NCBI GenBank assembly: GCA_948567375.1
Contig: OX419755.1
Span: 54,454,291 to 54,518,290, forward strand
Reading direction: 5' to 3'
Source: Lunularia cruciata
Taxonomy: Eukaryota > Streptophyta > Marchantiopsida > Lunulariales > Lunulariaceae
Length of the DNA stretch: 64,000 nt
Shown here: positions 36,701-48,631 of the stretch, piece by piece
How positions within the stretch are numbered: the first letter of the stretch is position 1
Layout: each line of letters begins with the position of its first letter
Notes under the pieces: model-generated
Database searches by the model: none
Told to the model about the DNA's origin: nothing
What the model saw: the letters and a program-made list of their open reading frames with translations, nothing else
Made by a program: the position numbers and the translations under genes

Positions 36701-39700
36701 TTACATTTCACCCATTCCTCAAACGGCTTCTGTCCTCATATATCCAATATCTTGTTTACATTTCAAATTTCCGACTCGTATTGAGCTTATCTTGGTTACC
36801 TTTCATATGGATTTAATGAGTTTTGGATCACCCGTTCTAGGAACGGCTTCTGCTCTCATCTACCAATTTCTTGTTTCCTTTTCATCTACATTTCTTATCA
36901 GATTTACATTTCATCTGCACTTCACATGCATTTTATGAATTCTGGATCCCCCCTTCAAAGAACTGCTTCTGCTCTCATCTACCTATATTCTCATATCCAT
37001 TTTCAAGATTCCCCATTTCACCCTTAATCCTGGACAGGTCGTCAGTCCCTCGAGCCCTGCTCCATGTTCACAGTTATGTGCCGTGCCACCTCTGCTTCTT
37101 CCTGTCAGCCTCTTACAGTTCGCGGTCTGTGGTTCCATCCTCCTCGAACCATGTCTGATTCTACTCGTTCTTGGTCTTTGTTCAGTCCTCGTTTAGATTC
37201 TCACATTGACTCTCCATTTACGCACCTCGATAACCATGTTCCTCTTACAGGTACTTCTTCTCATCCTATTTATCGCTTTACCAGTCCCAAGGTCCAGGTC
37301 AGCCACTTCCTGTTCACAACATAGGTTTCGTCCTTGTTTCTCGTTCCATGCTGACTCACCTCCGTCCACGTCCATGTCAGACTTATTGTTCATGGTCACT
37401 GTTCCGCCCATGTTTGGTGCTACTCTTTGACTCACCTCTTAGCACATCAAGACGACTCCTATTCCCAGTCCTGAGATTTATAGCTTTACCCGTCCCTCTT
37501 TTGCCTACACATTACCTCTTCTACGCTCCACACATGGGGACCTCTCTGCGAGGAAATACTTCTTTCAGATCCATCTGTGCACTTAACCTTATGCATACTT
37601 TCCCTTGCCCTCTGGGCAGAATAGATTGGCTCGCAATAGCTTTGTCTCCGAAAATTACCCTCTTCACCTGATTCAGAATTTTTTTTGATCTGTTTTACAA
37701 AAGGAGAAAATATCCATGGTTATCATGGGCTTAGTATCTACACACTTAACCTTACACATACTTTCCCTTTCCCTCCAGGCAGAATAGATTGGCTCGCAAT
37801 TGCTTTGTCTCCAAAATTACCCTCTTCACCTGATTCAGAAAAAAATTTGCTTTGTCTTACAAAAGTTTAAAATATCCATGGTTACCATGGGCTTAGTATC
37901 TACAGAGATTTGAGACATTTGTACTTTTTGCCAGGCAGGGAGCTCATGTTCGAGCCCACCAGTAGTTTCTCCTATAGGCTTGCATACCATGCAGTTGTAC
38001 GGGAGTTCTACTTGACTTCTGGACTTGTATATACAGTCTACCACGATTGAAATTGACATACGGTTGTCTGCCATGTGGTCTTCAAGTATTTGCTTATGGA
38101 CACTTGGGCCCACCTTGTCCATCACTTCATCCGAGGCAGATTTTGCCACTTCTCTTTGCTCTTTCCTGCGGTGCTCTGCTCTGTTTGCATGCTTTTCCTT
38201 GCTTCTCTGTTCTTTCCTTCTTACACCTCGCCTTTGTTTTTCCTGCTTGAGTAGGCTCGCTCCTTCCCGTGGATAGCTGATGGTTCCCCTCTCGTATTAC
38301 TAACAAGGCTTTTGCTTGACAATTTTTCATTGCTGTGTCTTGGATTTTATCTCTACTAATGGATGTTTGTGATTTCACGGATCCATCAGGTATGTCTCGA
38401 TTCCTTCCCTCTTACTCATGTTGATTCATTTCTTTCTTGCCTGGTTCACATTATGTGGCTGAGACTCCTGCAATTACTCATTTGCCTGCACTTCTGCTTG
38501 CTTGTTCTTTCCACACTTTTACTTCTGGTCTTCTGTTCTTCAACATTCCCACTACTTATGAGTGGCCCTTTGGGGGAGCAACTGAGTTTGCCTTGGCACT
38601 CATGAGTTTTCGGGCAGAAACTTGGTATGAGGGGTACTGACACTTGCTCAGCTACTTCGGCACTGCGTGAGGCACTGATGAAGTTGCATGTGTTTTCGTG
38701 GAGGTTTACTATGGCCGCCTTCTGCGTCCCTTTGCTGTTTAGTGTCTCAGGACTCAAGTGTCCATAGCACTTGTTGCGACATACTTTATATCCTCTCCTC
38801 TTTCGCTTCGCTCTTGTTACCCTGTTGCACTTCGATATGTCTCTGCAGCAACACCATCCATAAGCTCTCGCATTGTTCCACTCCTCCATTCCCCAGCTAA
38901 TTCCCTCCCCATTATTTTTTCTTCGCTCTTTGCCTGATTCATGGTTCGACCTCCCGTGTCTATAGTGTTCGCTCTTGTTACCCTGTTGCACTTCGATATG
39001 TCTCTGCAGCAACACCATCCATAAACTCTCGCATTGTTCCACTCCTCCATTCCCCAGCTAATTCCCTCCCCATTATTTTTTCTTCGCTCTTTGCCTGATT
39101 CATGGTTCGACCTCCCGTGTCTATAGTGTTCCTACCCGACTCCAGCCTACGTTTTAATTTTCATCATTCATGCACTGCTTTCTGGTGGTCAATTACATAA
39201 CTTTTTATATTTCTCGCATTTGTTTGCATATCTGTTATCGATTTCATTATGTTTACTAGTCCTTTAGATATATATTATTCTCAATTTGTTGCAATTATGC
39301 CTTTGCTTCAGGTTACATTCGATGCATTCTACTTTATGGATTTATCTCTATTTTAGCATTGTGCATAAAGTACATCTTGGTTACCAATCATTTGCATTTC
39401 ATGAGTTCTGGATCACTCATTCCCAGAACGGCTTCTGCTCTCATATACCTATATCCTCATATCCAGTCCTTATATCCTGCTTTCATTTTATTGCCCTTTC
39501 ATCTACATTTGCATTAGCATTTAATGAGTTCTGGATCCCCCGTTCTTCGGTTTCTGTCCTCATAACTCCAATATCCTCATATCCAGTCCTAATGATTTAC
39601 TTATATTTTTTGTCGGTTGATCTGACGTGGGATTACCATCCACGTGGCCACTAATCCACCCCCAAGGGCATCCTAGGCTCACCAATCTTCCTCGAACCCT

Positions 39701-42700
39701 CTCTTTCGCTCACCCACACCTCTTTCCGTTTTTCACTAGGTTCCGATCTCATTTTCCTTTATCACTTTTTAGTTCTGCGCTTCCTGTTTTTCTTTATTCT
39801 CTTTGCTTTCGCTCTGTGACTCCTATTGTCTCCATGAGTTCATCCTCTCGTCTTTTCCAGTGTTACAGTTTCCTATACTTAGATTTTCATTGCTGGTTGA
39901 TGCTTGCCTATCGATTAACCACTGTTTTCTTTCAGGTCTCCACCACACCACTTTGCCCTCTTTTCCTCTTCTTCTGCTCGCTGCTTTACTTTTTTCATTT
40001 GTCATGCTCCATACTTTTCTTCTTATTCTACTCGATGCTTTACATTCTTCGATAGCTTGTTATGATTTTTCCAGTCCTGGTCTTTCGATTCATCATGATT
40101 CCTATGATGGTTTCCTACTCTTCCTGTCTAGTTGCTTCACTTCGAGTTGTACCTTACCTGACATTGATCATCTTTGTATCTCTTTTAGTTGTCTTCCTTT
40201 CTCTGTGCTTCTCTCAACACTGTCCCTGTTTTTGAGCAACACCTTTGGGAGCAACCGAGTTTGCCTTGGCACTCATAAGATTTCAAACAGAAACTCGGTA
40301 CGAGGGGTACTGACATTTGCTCAGTTACTTTGGCACTGCGTTTGGCACTGCGTTTGGCACTGATGAAGTCTGTGTTTCTGTGAAGGCTTGCTATGGCCAC
40401 CTTCTGCTTCCTCTGGCTGTTTCAGCGTTTCAAGACTCATGCATCCATAGCACATGTAGTGATATACTCTATCCAGTCCCTTGTATACAGGTGGTGCTCT
40501 TGAAATGTTTCCAGGTTACGTTTACTTTTGCTTTCATTCGATCAGATGTTAGTTGTCTTGTATACATTACATATCTTGCATCTCATTTGCATTCGATGAG
40601 TTTTGGAGATCCTGCTCTATGATCGGCTTCTGTCCTCATTTATCTAAATCCAGTCCCGTATCGGTTGTCTTCCCCTTTTAGCTCGGAACGGCTCCTCTGG
40701 CTACTCATAGGGTCTTCAATTTACATTTGTTCGAGTTATCTCTACGAGTCGTTTACTGTTCGCTTTCATGCGGATTAACAGTTTCGTTGCAGGTTTTTAT
40801 CTTCTGTTCATCTCTCACGGCGGTGCTTACCTTTCTTTCGATTTATCGTGTTGCTCTGCATTTCCATTCCTCTCCATGCATTGATTACCCCTTTTTGTTT
40901 ACCCACGTTTTTTAACAAGTTTCTCTGCAGGTTTTTTAGCTTCGAATCAATTTTTGATGACTTTGCTTTGTTTTGATTCCGTTCTGCATGTTACATTTCA
41001 CCTACTTTCCGCATGTTCCTTTTAGTTATTTTCTCTTAATTTGATCATTTCATTGCAATTATACATATACTTCAAATGCACTTCATATGCACTTGGTGAG
41101 TCCCAGATCTCCCGTTCGATGAATGGCTTTTATTCTCATCTCTCATATCCAGTCCTGTCACACTCGTGTTTCCCGAACGGCTTCTGCTCTCATCCCTCAT
41201 ATCCAGTCCTTTCACACTTTGCTATCGACCCAGTAACACTATGGTTCGTACTTGTTCACACGGGTTCTGTAGTTCATTACATTATATTCGTTTCATACTT
41301 GCACTATCTACTCGCACTCATGTCCGAATATATACTCGCACTCACAATATACTGCAGGTACCTCTACATCACAAACATCATGCTAACCCGCGTATGCAGA
41401 GTTACACATGCTTGTCTATTTATGTAATTGATAGTTCTGACGATCGTGTGTTTCTTTTTGTCTATTCCTGCTTGCTTAGACTTGCATGTACATACTTGCT
41501 TAGGTCAGCATGTCTTCGGTTTGCATCGGTTCTTGCATGCATTTACTTGCTTCCATCTGCATGTCTCCGGTTTGCATCGGTTTGCATCGGTTTGGTCCTG
41601 CATGGGTTTGGATCCCCCGTTCTGCGAATGGCTTCTGCTCTCATATACCTATATACTCTGTTGACATTGCCTTGCTGGTTTCTGCATAAGTTCCAGCGCT
41701 TCCTTACTTCTCACTGCTACCATTCTTGACTGGCACTTTTGGAAGCAACCGAGTTTGCCTCAGCACTCATGAGCTTTTGAACAGAAATTCGGCTCAGAGG
41801 GGTACTGGCGAATGCCAGTACCCCAGCTACTTCGGCATTGCGTTAGGCACTGATGAAGTCGTTAGTTCTTTCTTGAAGGCTTACTATGTCTTCTTTTTTC
41901 AGTGTTTTGTGTTTTAGTGCGTTCATAGAGCATGCTGCGATGCATAACAGTTCTCTACATGTTGTTATCATGAGATATTTATATTATGTCTGTGCTTAGC
42001 CTTACATTCGATTTGTTACTTTGTTCTCCTTTCCGCATGTACTATTCATTTCGATTTGTATATATCATATTTCCATTCCATCTCCCGTTCCTTAGAACCT
42101 TTTGCCCCGGACCATGGCTGAGGCTCGAAATACTCAAGATTTCTGTAAATTAGGAAAAGCATGGATGGAGATAATGAATTATTTTCTACCAAATAGTATT
42201 TGGTAGGCTTTACGCGCTTCATTTGTAGCTTAGCACCAAGGCTCGTAATAAACGGCCCTTACTGGCTAGCATATCCTTCAATTTAGAAATATAAACAAAA
42301 ATAGAAAGGCTGATGCACTGAACGGCTTCTGTCCTTATATATCCAATATCATATTTCCATTCCATCTGCACTTCACATGCACTTAATGAGCTAATAACTA
42401 ACTCATGTGCTTTACACAACGAGGAGCTGCAGACTGGTGTTGCTGTTGGCGTTGAGCTCGAAGACAAAATGCCCTACAATGATTATTACGAGTATTTTGG
42501 ACCAGATTACAACCTTCACGTAGCTCCTAGCAACATGGAGAATCAAAATTCAAGATCTTATATTGAATCAATCAGGTGCGTGCGTGCTCTGTTAACGACT
42601 ACTGGAAACAAATGGCGGTCACTGTTTTGCTCACGTATAAAGGTCCACACGTTTTACAAGTCCACGAGACTAACACGCTCTGTCATACGAAGCAGGGATA

Positions 42701-45700
42701 GATTGCTCGAGAATCTGTCTAAATTACACGCTGTACCCAGCGTAGCATTTCATGAGCGACCTCCTGATACTGAACTTCCGGATGAGGTATTTTTTCCTAC
42801 TGCTTGTCACAAGTCCTTTTCAATTCTCTGGAGTTGCTCGAGTCAGATCTGAGGATCTGACTGCGATCTTGCGCTTGATTTTTTAGTAGAACTCGAAGGT
42901 ATGCAACACTGGCTGAAGGCAGACCTCTGCACGGCAAATGAGCTGCGAAAGACATGACCAATTGCTCAAAACCTACTTGTTGTCGGGAGCGACTCATCTC
43001 TCATTGTTTTTTGCATCTAACTTATCTTGCTTCTCTTTGGGCATACTTGATCAGGAGGAAGAGGAACCGGACGTCAGAGGCAAAAGCCGTGTTTGGGACG
43101 GTGATATGTCCGACTCGGAATCAGAAGATGGAGAGCCCAGAGAGCCGAGGCGACGTAATCATGATGTCAGTGAGCCCGCATTTACAAGGTAGTTAACAGT
43201 TTTTCACACGCTGGTTCACATGATTAACGACATAAAATGTAGCGTTTAAGGAATATAACTCTCATACCTGGTTCACTGTGTCATGGCTTCTCCAGCCTTA
43301 CGTGGGGCTAGAACCGTGTTCTACCGAACGGGCCCCATATTCATACACTGAATAGAGTATGTAGCCTTTTGTGCATATGTCACCACAGTTTAAACCGCGT
43401 CGGAATCGGGTTGGTTACAGTTTAAAGTGGTGACAACTGTATAATAGAGACCTATATTTGAACCTGAATTACCGTCGCGTCTAAAGTTTGGGAGACAAAT
43501 TGTTGAAAGAGGACCGGCGTGCGCAATAACTATCACAATATCGGTGTTGGGAAGAGTCTTCAAGTATTTTGGCACAAGTGTGGTTGTAGTTCATACTTCA
43601 CGTTCATATGGAGGTCTAGGGAAGACAGGTCCTTCTGCGACATCTCTCCACTCCTCCATTCTGTTCTGTGGCCAAGATACTGGAGTAGCTCAGTGCTTTA
43701 TAATCTCAATTCGACCGATACGCTGATGGAGATGGGTTCGTACTGATTCTTACTGCAGTGTTCTCATTCTGTCCCCTCGAATCATGTTGGTTCAAGGGAA
43801 ACAGTGGAATGTGGCGACTGAGTTTGATGTTACTACGAGTGCCTGCTAATTTTTTTGTCCGATTCTTAGCTTTGTAACGAGTCCCAGGAGTGGCAGCTGT
43901 GTTCCTTTCCCTTTTTATGTTCTCCTGTGGAAAGTCTGATCCAAACGTGTTTTATGCTTCGAGTTACTGCTCTAAGACAAGGTTTTCCTTTCAATCGTAT
44001 TCAGGAGATCTGGTATTGCAATTCAAGATCAAGGGGCAGCTAGCAAAATCAAGCAAGAGGACGAGCTTGCTGAAGGTGCATCAGCAGTAAGAATTTCTAC
44101 TGAAGGCACAGACATGTCTTTAGAATGCACGTTGGACAACTTCTAGAAAAGCTAGTACCACGAATAGACTGGTTGATCACTCTATGCAGTATCTTGTAGA
44201 GACAAGATATGCGGGAACCGTAGGTCAAGTGAAGGGAGGTGAAGAAGGTATTGCCTTTTTGAAGGAACTATGAGTGACATGTGTCTTCTTAACATAGGTC
44301 AAAGGTAGTGATAATTTTCAGCTGAGTGGAAACAGTGTCTGCATACGAATGTTACAGTTGGTTTTGCCGGATTACTTTTCTAGGAGCAGAGTTACTCGAG
44401 TGTGGTTAGTTCAACACATGCTCGATCTGGTCTGCCGAGGAACAGCTGTAGAACTCAGTAGTTATCTCATGTAACAAGTTCACCAGTTGAAATTTAAAGC
44501 TTTTGTAACATTCTAGCGTTTGTAATCCTAAATCAAGATACAGAAACTTTTATAGTTCTGGGCCGTTTCTCCAGTCCAGATCCCGTCCTAAGTACGTGAA
44601 AGCGAGCCCACCAGAGTAAGTTGTGAAGTTCTAGACTATCAAGCAGCAAACTTTTCCCGCAGACCCATGAGGGCATCTACTTGTCAGTATATATAGACGA
44701 TTCTCAAATTTCTGGGATCACACATAGCTCTTTTAGGTAGAGCGCAGTAGTACGTCAGGCTGCTCTCTGGTCACTCCCTGCAAGCCAACTCATTTGATGA
44801 TCTCAATGACCTCCAGATATACTTTGCTATGATGTCTCTGTCAAGTCCTCTTTTCGATCCTTGAGCCACGGGTGGAGGTGTTTATTGCCATCAGTATGGC
44901 TGCCCTAGCGCAGAGTATCTGATACATTGGAATCAATGTATTCACGAAGTGTGAAATACACCAACAGCCTGTGATGAGTCTCAGTGTGAGGTGATGTGAA
45001 ATGCTTGTACAGGACGAGGAGAGTGAGGGTGAAGATGATATGGCCAGGCCTTCAGAGCCAACGAAGGAAGTGGTGAAAGAGGAGGTACAGTTCGAATCAT
45101 TGTCTGTTGTAGAGTTGGTGGGTACTTTCATGCAGGTCTATTTTGTTAAATTTGAATTGTGGATCTTTGCGGATGACTGAGGACCTTCATGACCAGCCAG
45201 CGACCTGTGAAGAAAAATGCCCATGATCCAGGCTCTTGGGAACATAGACTGATGAAGGTCCAAGCTCAGGACAAGACTACTGATCATCGTAAAGTTTATA
45301 TAAGCTGTGTAACGTCTTGGTACAGGGTCTTGAGTACTTCCGCTTATGGGATCTAATGGTAGTATGGGTCGAAGCGTGCCGTAAGGTTAAGTAGGCTCTG
45401 AAGGTTCAGACACGACTGGTCCGTCTTTATGTGCAGCCCTCGGAGATGGAAGTCGAGCAGGCTGAGACTACCGCTAACGCTGCAACGGATGTGGAAATGA
45501 GAGATGCAACAGCAGCAGCAGCGCCATCTACCTCATCTGATCCCTCGCCTCCTGCTCGAGAATTGGCGGGGGCTTCTACCTCTGCACTCACCTCTGGACA
45601 GGTTCAAGCATCTTCAAGCGGAGCGCCTTCTAAACCCGCTGGAACTTCAACTATTCGAACTCAGTCAGATGGTAGTCGAAGACAACTGGAATCCACTGCG

Positions 45701-46147
45701 GGCTCTTCTATTCCAAGCACTGGAGGTTCAAGTGCAGCTGGGTCCAGTCAACGCACTTCCAATGCTCCTGGTGGTTCCACTTCAGGTAGCTGGCAAGCAG
45801 GTGCCTTGTCCACACGCCCGTATGGTAATGTTGGAAGTGCGACACATTTGCCCATATCAGGTAGATCAGGTTCTGGGCCTCCCATTCTAGGTTCTGGACC
45901 CCCATCATCTGGGCCAGGATTGTTGCCTCGACCAACAGGTCCGCTTCTGACTGGAGTTCGCCCGGTTCCTGGAAGTGCAGGAATGGTATTTACTTCTCGT
46001 CCAGGGCCTGGGAGCTCGGGCTCAGGTAGGTTCTCTATATCTACTGGTACTTCAGCCAACTCAGCAGACGTTGCTCCTCCAGGTGCAGAAAACCCCCATA
46101 GTCATCCCTCAAATACGCCACAAAGTACAGCACCTCGAACGCCATGA
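33762..46147 (+). CDS. HDA19-like: Class I histone deacetylase, RPD3/HDA19-type (8 coding exons, 733 aa)
   Basis: Zn-dependent enzyme that removes acetyl groups from histone lysines, normally inside nuclear corepressor complexes. Exons: 33762-34289, 34674-35114, 42433-42575, 42696-42786, 43055-43188, 44005-44086, 45013-45084, 45437-46147; all GT-AG with agreeing phases. Residues 18-330 form the deacetylase fold. The active site is intact: His148-His149 in GGLHHAKK, Zn ligands Asp184 and His186 ([10 protein letters not shown]) and Asp272 (GADSLSGD), and Tyr311 (GGGGYTIRN). The HDA19 landmark [11 protein letters not shown] follows. The ATG at 33762 has A at -3 and G at +4. Exons 5-7 are acidic and carry two SUMO-type sites (IKQE, VKEE). 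Exon 8 adds a 236-residue Ser/Gly/Pro-rich tail, much longer than in Arabidopsis HDA19 (501 aa in total). Intron 2 is 7.3 kb. The catalytic part is certain; exons 6-8 are joined on phase and splice signals alone. Confidence 0.93.
35308..35569 (+). repeat. Intron module M, copy 1
   Basis: Carries GCCTTGGCACTCATGAGC, then CGAGGGGTACTGGCATT, then GGCACTGATGAGGTCGT, and ends near ATATCCAGTCC. This order is shared with the copies at 35567, 38571, 40243 and 41734. Confidence 0.85.
35567..35743 (+). repeat. Intron module M, copy 2 (shorter)
   Basis: Starts GCACTCATGAGCTTTCG, keeps GGCACTGGTGAAGTCGTG and GGCTTACTATGACCGCCTTC, and ends at GATGTCCAGTCC. It lies head-to-tail with copy 1. Confidence 0.85.
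36145..36159. repeat. Hairpin motif CCGTTC-CTC-GAACGG, first of about a dozen
   Basis: This is the best copy of a ~60-bp motif recurring through the intron: GAGTTCTGGATC, then CCCGTTC-N3-GAACGG, then CTTCTGTCCTCAT and ATATCCAGTCCT. Others lie near 36640, 36720, 36820, 36940, 39403, 39526, 40600, 41096, 41166, 41611 and 42318. In several the two half-sites keep the ability to pair. Confidence 0.8.
37577..37905 (+). repeat. ~163-bp tandem duplication in the intron
   Basis: Two units begin at about 37581 and 37744, both with ACTTAACCTTA, GGCAGAATAGATTGGCTCGC, CTCTTCACCTGATTCAGAA and AATATCCATGGTT. They differ by scattered substitutions and short indels in T-runs. Confidence 0.88.
38571..38796 (+). 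repeat. Intron module M, copy 3
   Basis: GTTTGCCTTGGCACTCATGAG, GAGGGGTACTGACACTTGC, CTACTTCGGCACTGCGTGAG and CCATAGCACTTGTTGCGA occur in the order seen in the other M copies. Confidence 0.88.
38809..39131 (+). repeat. 161-bp tandem duplication, nearly identical units
   Basis: Units 38809-38969 and 38970-39130 both start CGCTCTTGTTACCCTG. I see a single difference (CATAAGCTC against CATAAACTC), so the duplication is recent or homogenised. The 198-codon minus-strand frame across it repeats itself and is not taken as a gene. Confidence 0.95.
40243..40485 (+). repeat. Intron module M, copy 4
   Basis: Same order of blocks as copies 1, 3 and 5, with an extra small triplication of GGCACTGCGTTT at about 40331-40360. 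Confidence 0.88.
41734..41945 (+). repeat. Intron module M, copy 5
   Basis: Same order of blocks as copies 1, 3 and 4. It contains a short inverted repeat GGGGTACTGGC...GCCAGTACCCC at about 41800-41824. Confidence 0.88.
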
Positions 46148-48165
46148 CCACTATCCGTAGCCAAATTTTGAGCTTGTTTGCCATTTACAGTAGCTGCCCT
46201 GTAGGAGAGGAGGTGAATCAGGTACCATTGTTGCAGATGTAAGAGAGGTTCGTTTTATTCCAGGGGCTATCTCTTTCGCTGAATTTGGTATATATAAGAG
46301 TAAGACAACAGCTGCGCAGTGGTTCCATACAACTGTGGAATAGTCTAAACGGCTTAGATAGATTGGCCTTGTTCATGGACTCGATAGACAGTGAGTGATT
46401 ATAGTGGACCAGTACCAGTACCAGTACCAGTTCGAGGCTGCTTTTTAGATTGACTTGAAATAACCCTCCATGTCAAGTACATACATGAGTGATGTCATTT
46501 GTACAAACGGAAGAGATCAGCATTCGTTTTTTAGAGAATCTGGTAGGCTTAGTGATTCAAGTTTACTTGTAACGTCTAGGATATGTGCAGGTGAGTCCTG
46601 GTGTCCAAGGACGAGGGCTTTTTCACTGTTGTGGACTGCCCTAAATTCCTGATAGACTGTTATGTTTCACACAGACCAGGCAGGTTTCCGGCCCCAGGTC
46701 GGGAATGGCATGGAGACTGCATGCCATTGTGATGGACGAGACTTATAGCAATGACGGCCTCCAATTTTTGTTTGCGTATATTTTTTAAGACTTTAAGAAG
46801 AAAGTATACTGTTCAGAGCATTATAACAAATCCTTACTGGTGGATGAGCTATCTCGCGTCTTTGAATGCTGTTACTTTCTCGTAGGACCCCTTGGCCGAG
46901 ACAACTCACGTTTCTTGGGGATTCCTTGTGGCTAGTGACGAGATAGCACGTTTGTACAGTACTTGACGCTATACCAACTTCCTGGACGTTGCAGCCTCAG
47001 TGCGAATGAGCTCCACTTTGTGAGTCAGTGACTCCCGATGGATATCGGGCTTCGCCATACCTAAGTCGTTACCTGCTATCTAACCTGTACATTTGATTCA
47101 CGCTTGTACCTCTGCCCAATAGCACATTTATAAGGTAAGCACCTCCTGTCTACTTAGTTCATCAGTGACCCGTACCTGTTGTGCGCGGTGTAATATTCGT
47201 TCCGGGAAAGAAGAAATTTTTTTTACGAAGAAGGCCCTCTCGCTAAGGTCGACTGCCATTTGGGCCCAGCAGATCAAAATATCAATATCCATATACTCTT
47301 TTGTTGCAGTGTAGTGGTTTTGACTAGTCGGCAATGGCTACAAATCAAGAATATATTGTGTACTATCAAAAGTAAGACTTTAAGTAAGCCAGAAGAGAAC
47401 GAACCAAATATTCTGCCAACAATCAGGGCCATTGAATTGCACAGCTAGCTTCTAGCGCAGGTCCTACTTGACTGAAGAAGCACCAAACAAAGTATGGTCA
47501 CAATTGCTACCCCCAGCCTCCTATAGCCAAATTCAGGTTTATGATTCGGACGAGACAGGTCCTCTGTTCTCAATCATCTGGATATGAGAAAAGCGACTAC
47601 TTTAGACAAAATATCGGTAATTCAACAGCGGTTTGGCATCTGGCGCATGTTTTCTGTTATCGGTTGAACAACCTAACAGACGAAGTGACCCACTAACGAA
47701 AGGGTAAACGAAAATGTGATCCATTAACAAACAGGACTGATTCTTTTTGAGCGCAACGTCTAACGTTACAGCTATTTGACGTTCTATTCGTTATATGAAT
47801 GCGAGCTTAGGATCTAATAGGGGTGCTTAGTCGATAGAGAATAACCAAGTAACGGGGCACCATTTCGACAATAAAGGCCGTAGGCGGCAGTGCTTGGTCG
47901 CTTAGTCGTCCGGGTCCAGGAATATAAAGCCTTTGCCAAGGACACGGCTATGTCGATCTTCAATTTTCTTAAGAATAGTATGCACTTTGAAGTCCGGGAA
48001 GCGGGAAAAGTCCTTTCTCATGGTTCCACCTATCGGTCGGACTCGTTAGCCCTTCGGTAAAACCATGATACATTGAGAAAGCAACATCTTTGCATGATCA
48101 GTTCACAGAAGTCTCAGGTGATTGCACTCTATTTGAGGTTGACTTTTAGTTTGGAATGCTCTAGT
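46148..48165. other. HDAC 3' flank and unassigned DNA
   Basis: The beginning should be the HDAC 3' UTR. A short (CCAGTA)n run of about four units lies at about 46409-46432. Around 48013-48081 an imperfect inverted repeat (CTTTCTCATGGTT, AACCAT...TGAGAAAG) is visible. The remaining 2 kb has no recognisable coding region or RNA gene. Confidence 0.5.
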
Positions 48166-48631
48166 TATGTGAAACGACAGTTCGTTCAACTAGGCTAAAA
48201 GTCAGATAAAGTCAAAAATTCCAAAGGAATATCTAAGCATATGGGAATAATCCTATGAATAGGTGATCTTATTCTCACATATCAACTAAGTCAAGGATTC
48301 CATCACATGGGCTATCCTTGGACTATAGAAAAATCTTGGACATAGAAAAATCTGCACCAACAAGGCTTATGGATCCAAGAATTCTCAACTTTTTCTTTGA
48401 AGTCAAATAACTAGAAATGATACCAAGTCAATACACTAGAAGAAAAAATAGTAATGTTCACTCTTTTCCCTTCCTTTAGAACAAGGCCACTTTATCTTAG
48501 CTAAGACTAACTCTAGCTTATCATGACTAATATAGAAGCCTAGCTAAACTCCATAGAGATATATTTCTCCACTACTTGCAGTACTAAACTCAATATCCCT
48601 AAAGAGTATACATGCACCAATAGGTGTTATA
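48166..48631 (+). repeat. LTR family D, 5'-truncated copy
   Basis: Aligns with the 3' two-thirds of the family D LTRs at 51268 and 63014 (shared TCACATGGGCTATCCTTGGAC, ACCAAGTCAA, TCATGACTAATATAGAA). It ends GGTGTTATA where the others end GGTGTTACA. Confidence 0.85.

Larger units (their letters stand above)
35115..42432 (+). other. 7.3-kb repeat-built intron of the HDAC gene
   Basis: The donor GAG|GTGTGC at 35115 and the acceptor CTGCAG at 42427-42432 split the codons of Tyr-Glu and Thr-Gly in the conserved stretch [11 protein letters not shown]. The other introns of the gene are 120-926 bp. The plus strand is strongly pyrimidine-rich. Its content is largely local repeats: long modules, a hairpin motif and two recent tandem duplications, listed separately. 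No transposon protein is recognised in it. Confidence 0.92.

Noticed and set aside
38940-38960. A tRNA B-box-like GGTTCGACCTCCC
   Set aside because: No A box or cloverleaf could be placed around it, and it recurs in the second unit of the 161-bp duplication.
38446-39042. A 198-codon minus-strand open frame
   Set aside because: It runs through the 161-bp tandem duplication and repeats its own sequence in another frame, which is a composition and duplication effect.
39803-40363. A 186-codon plus-strand open frame in the HDAC intron
   Set aside because: It is Leu/Ser/Phe-rich because the strand is pyrimidine-rich, overlaps repeat module M and has no recognisable domain.
41166-41729. A 187-codon plus-strand frame with repeated Cys/Leu-rich segments
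   Set aside because: It spans hairpin motifs and short GCATCGGTTT repeats inside the intron and lies between spliced HDAC exons.
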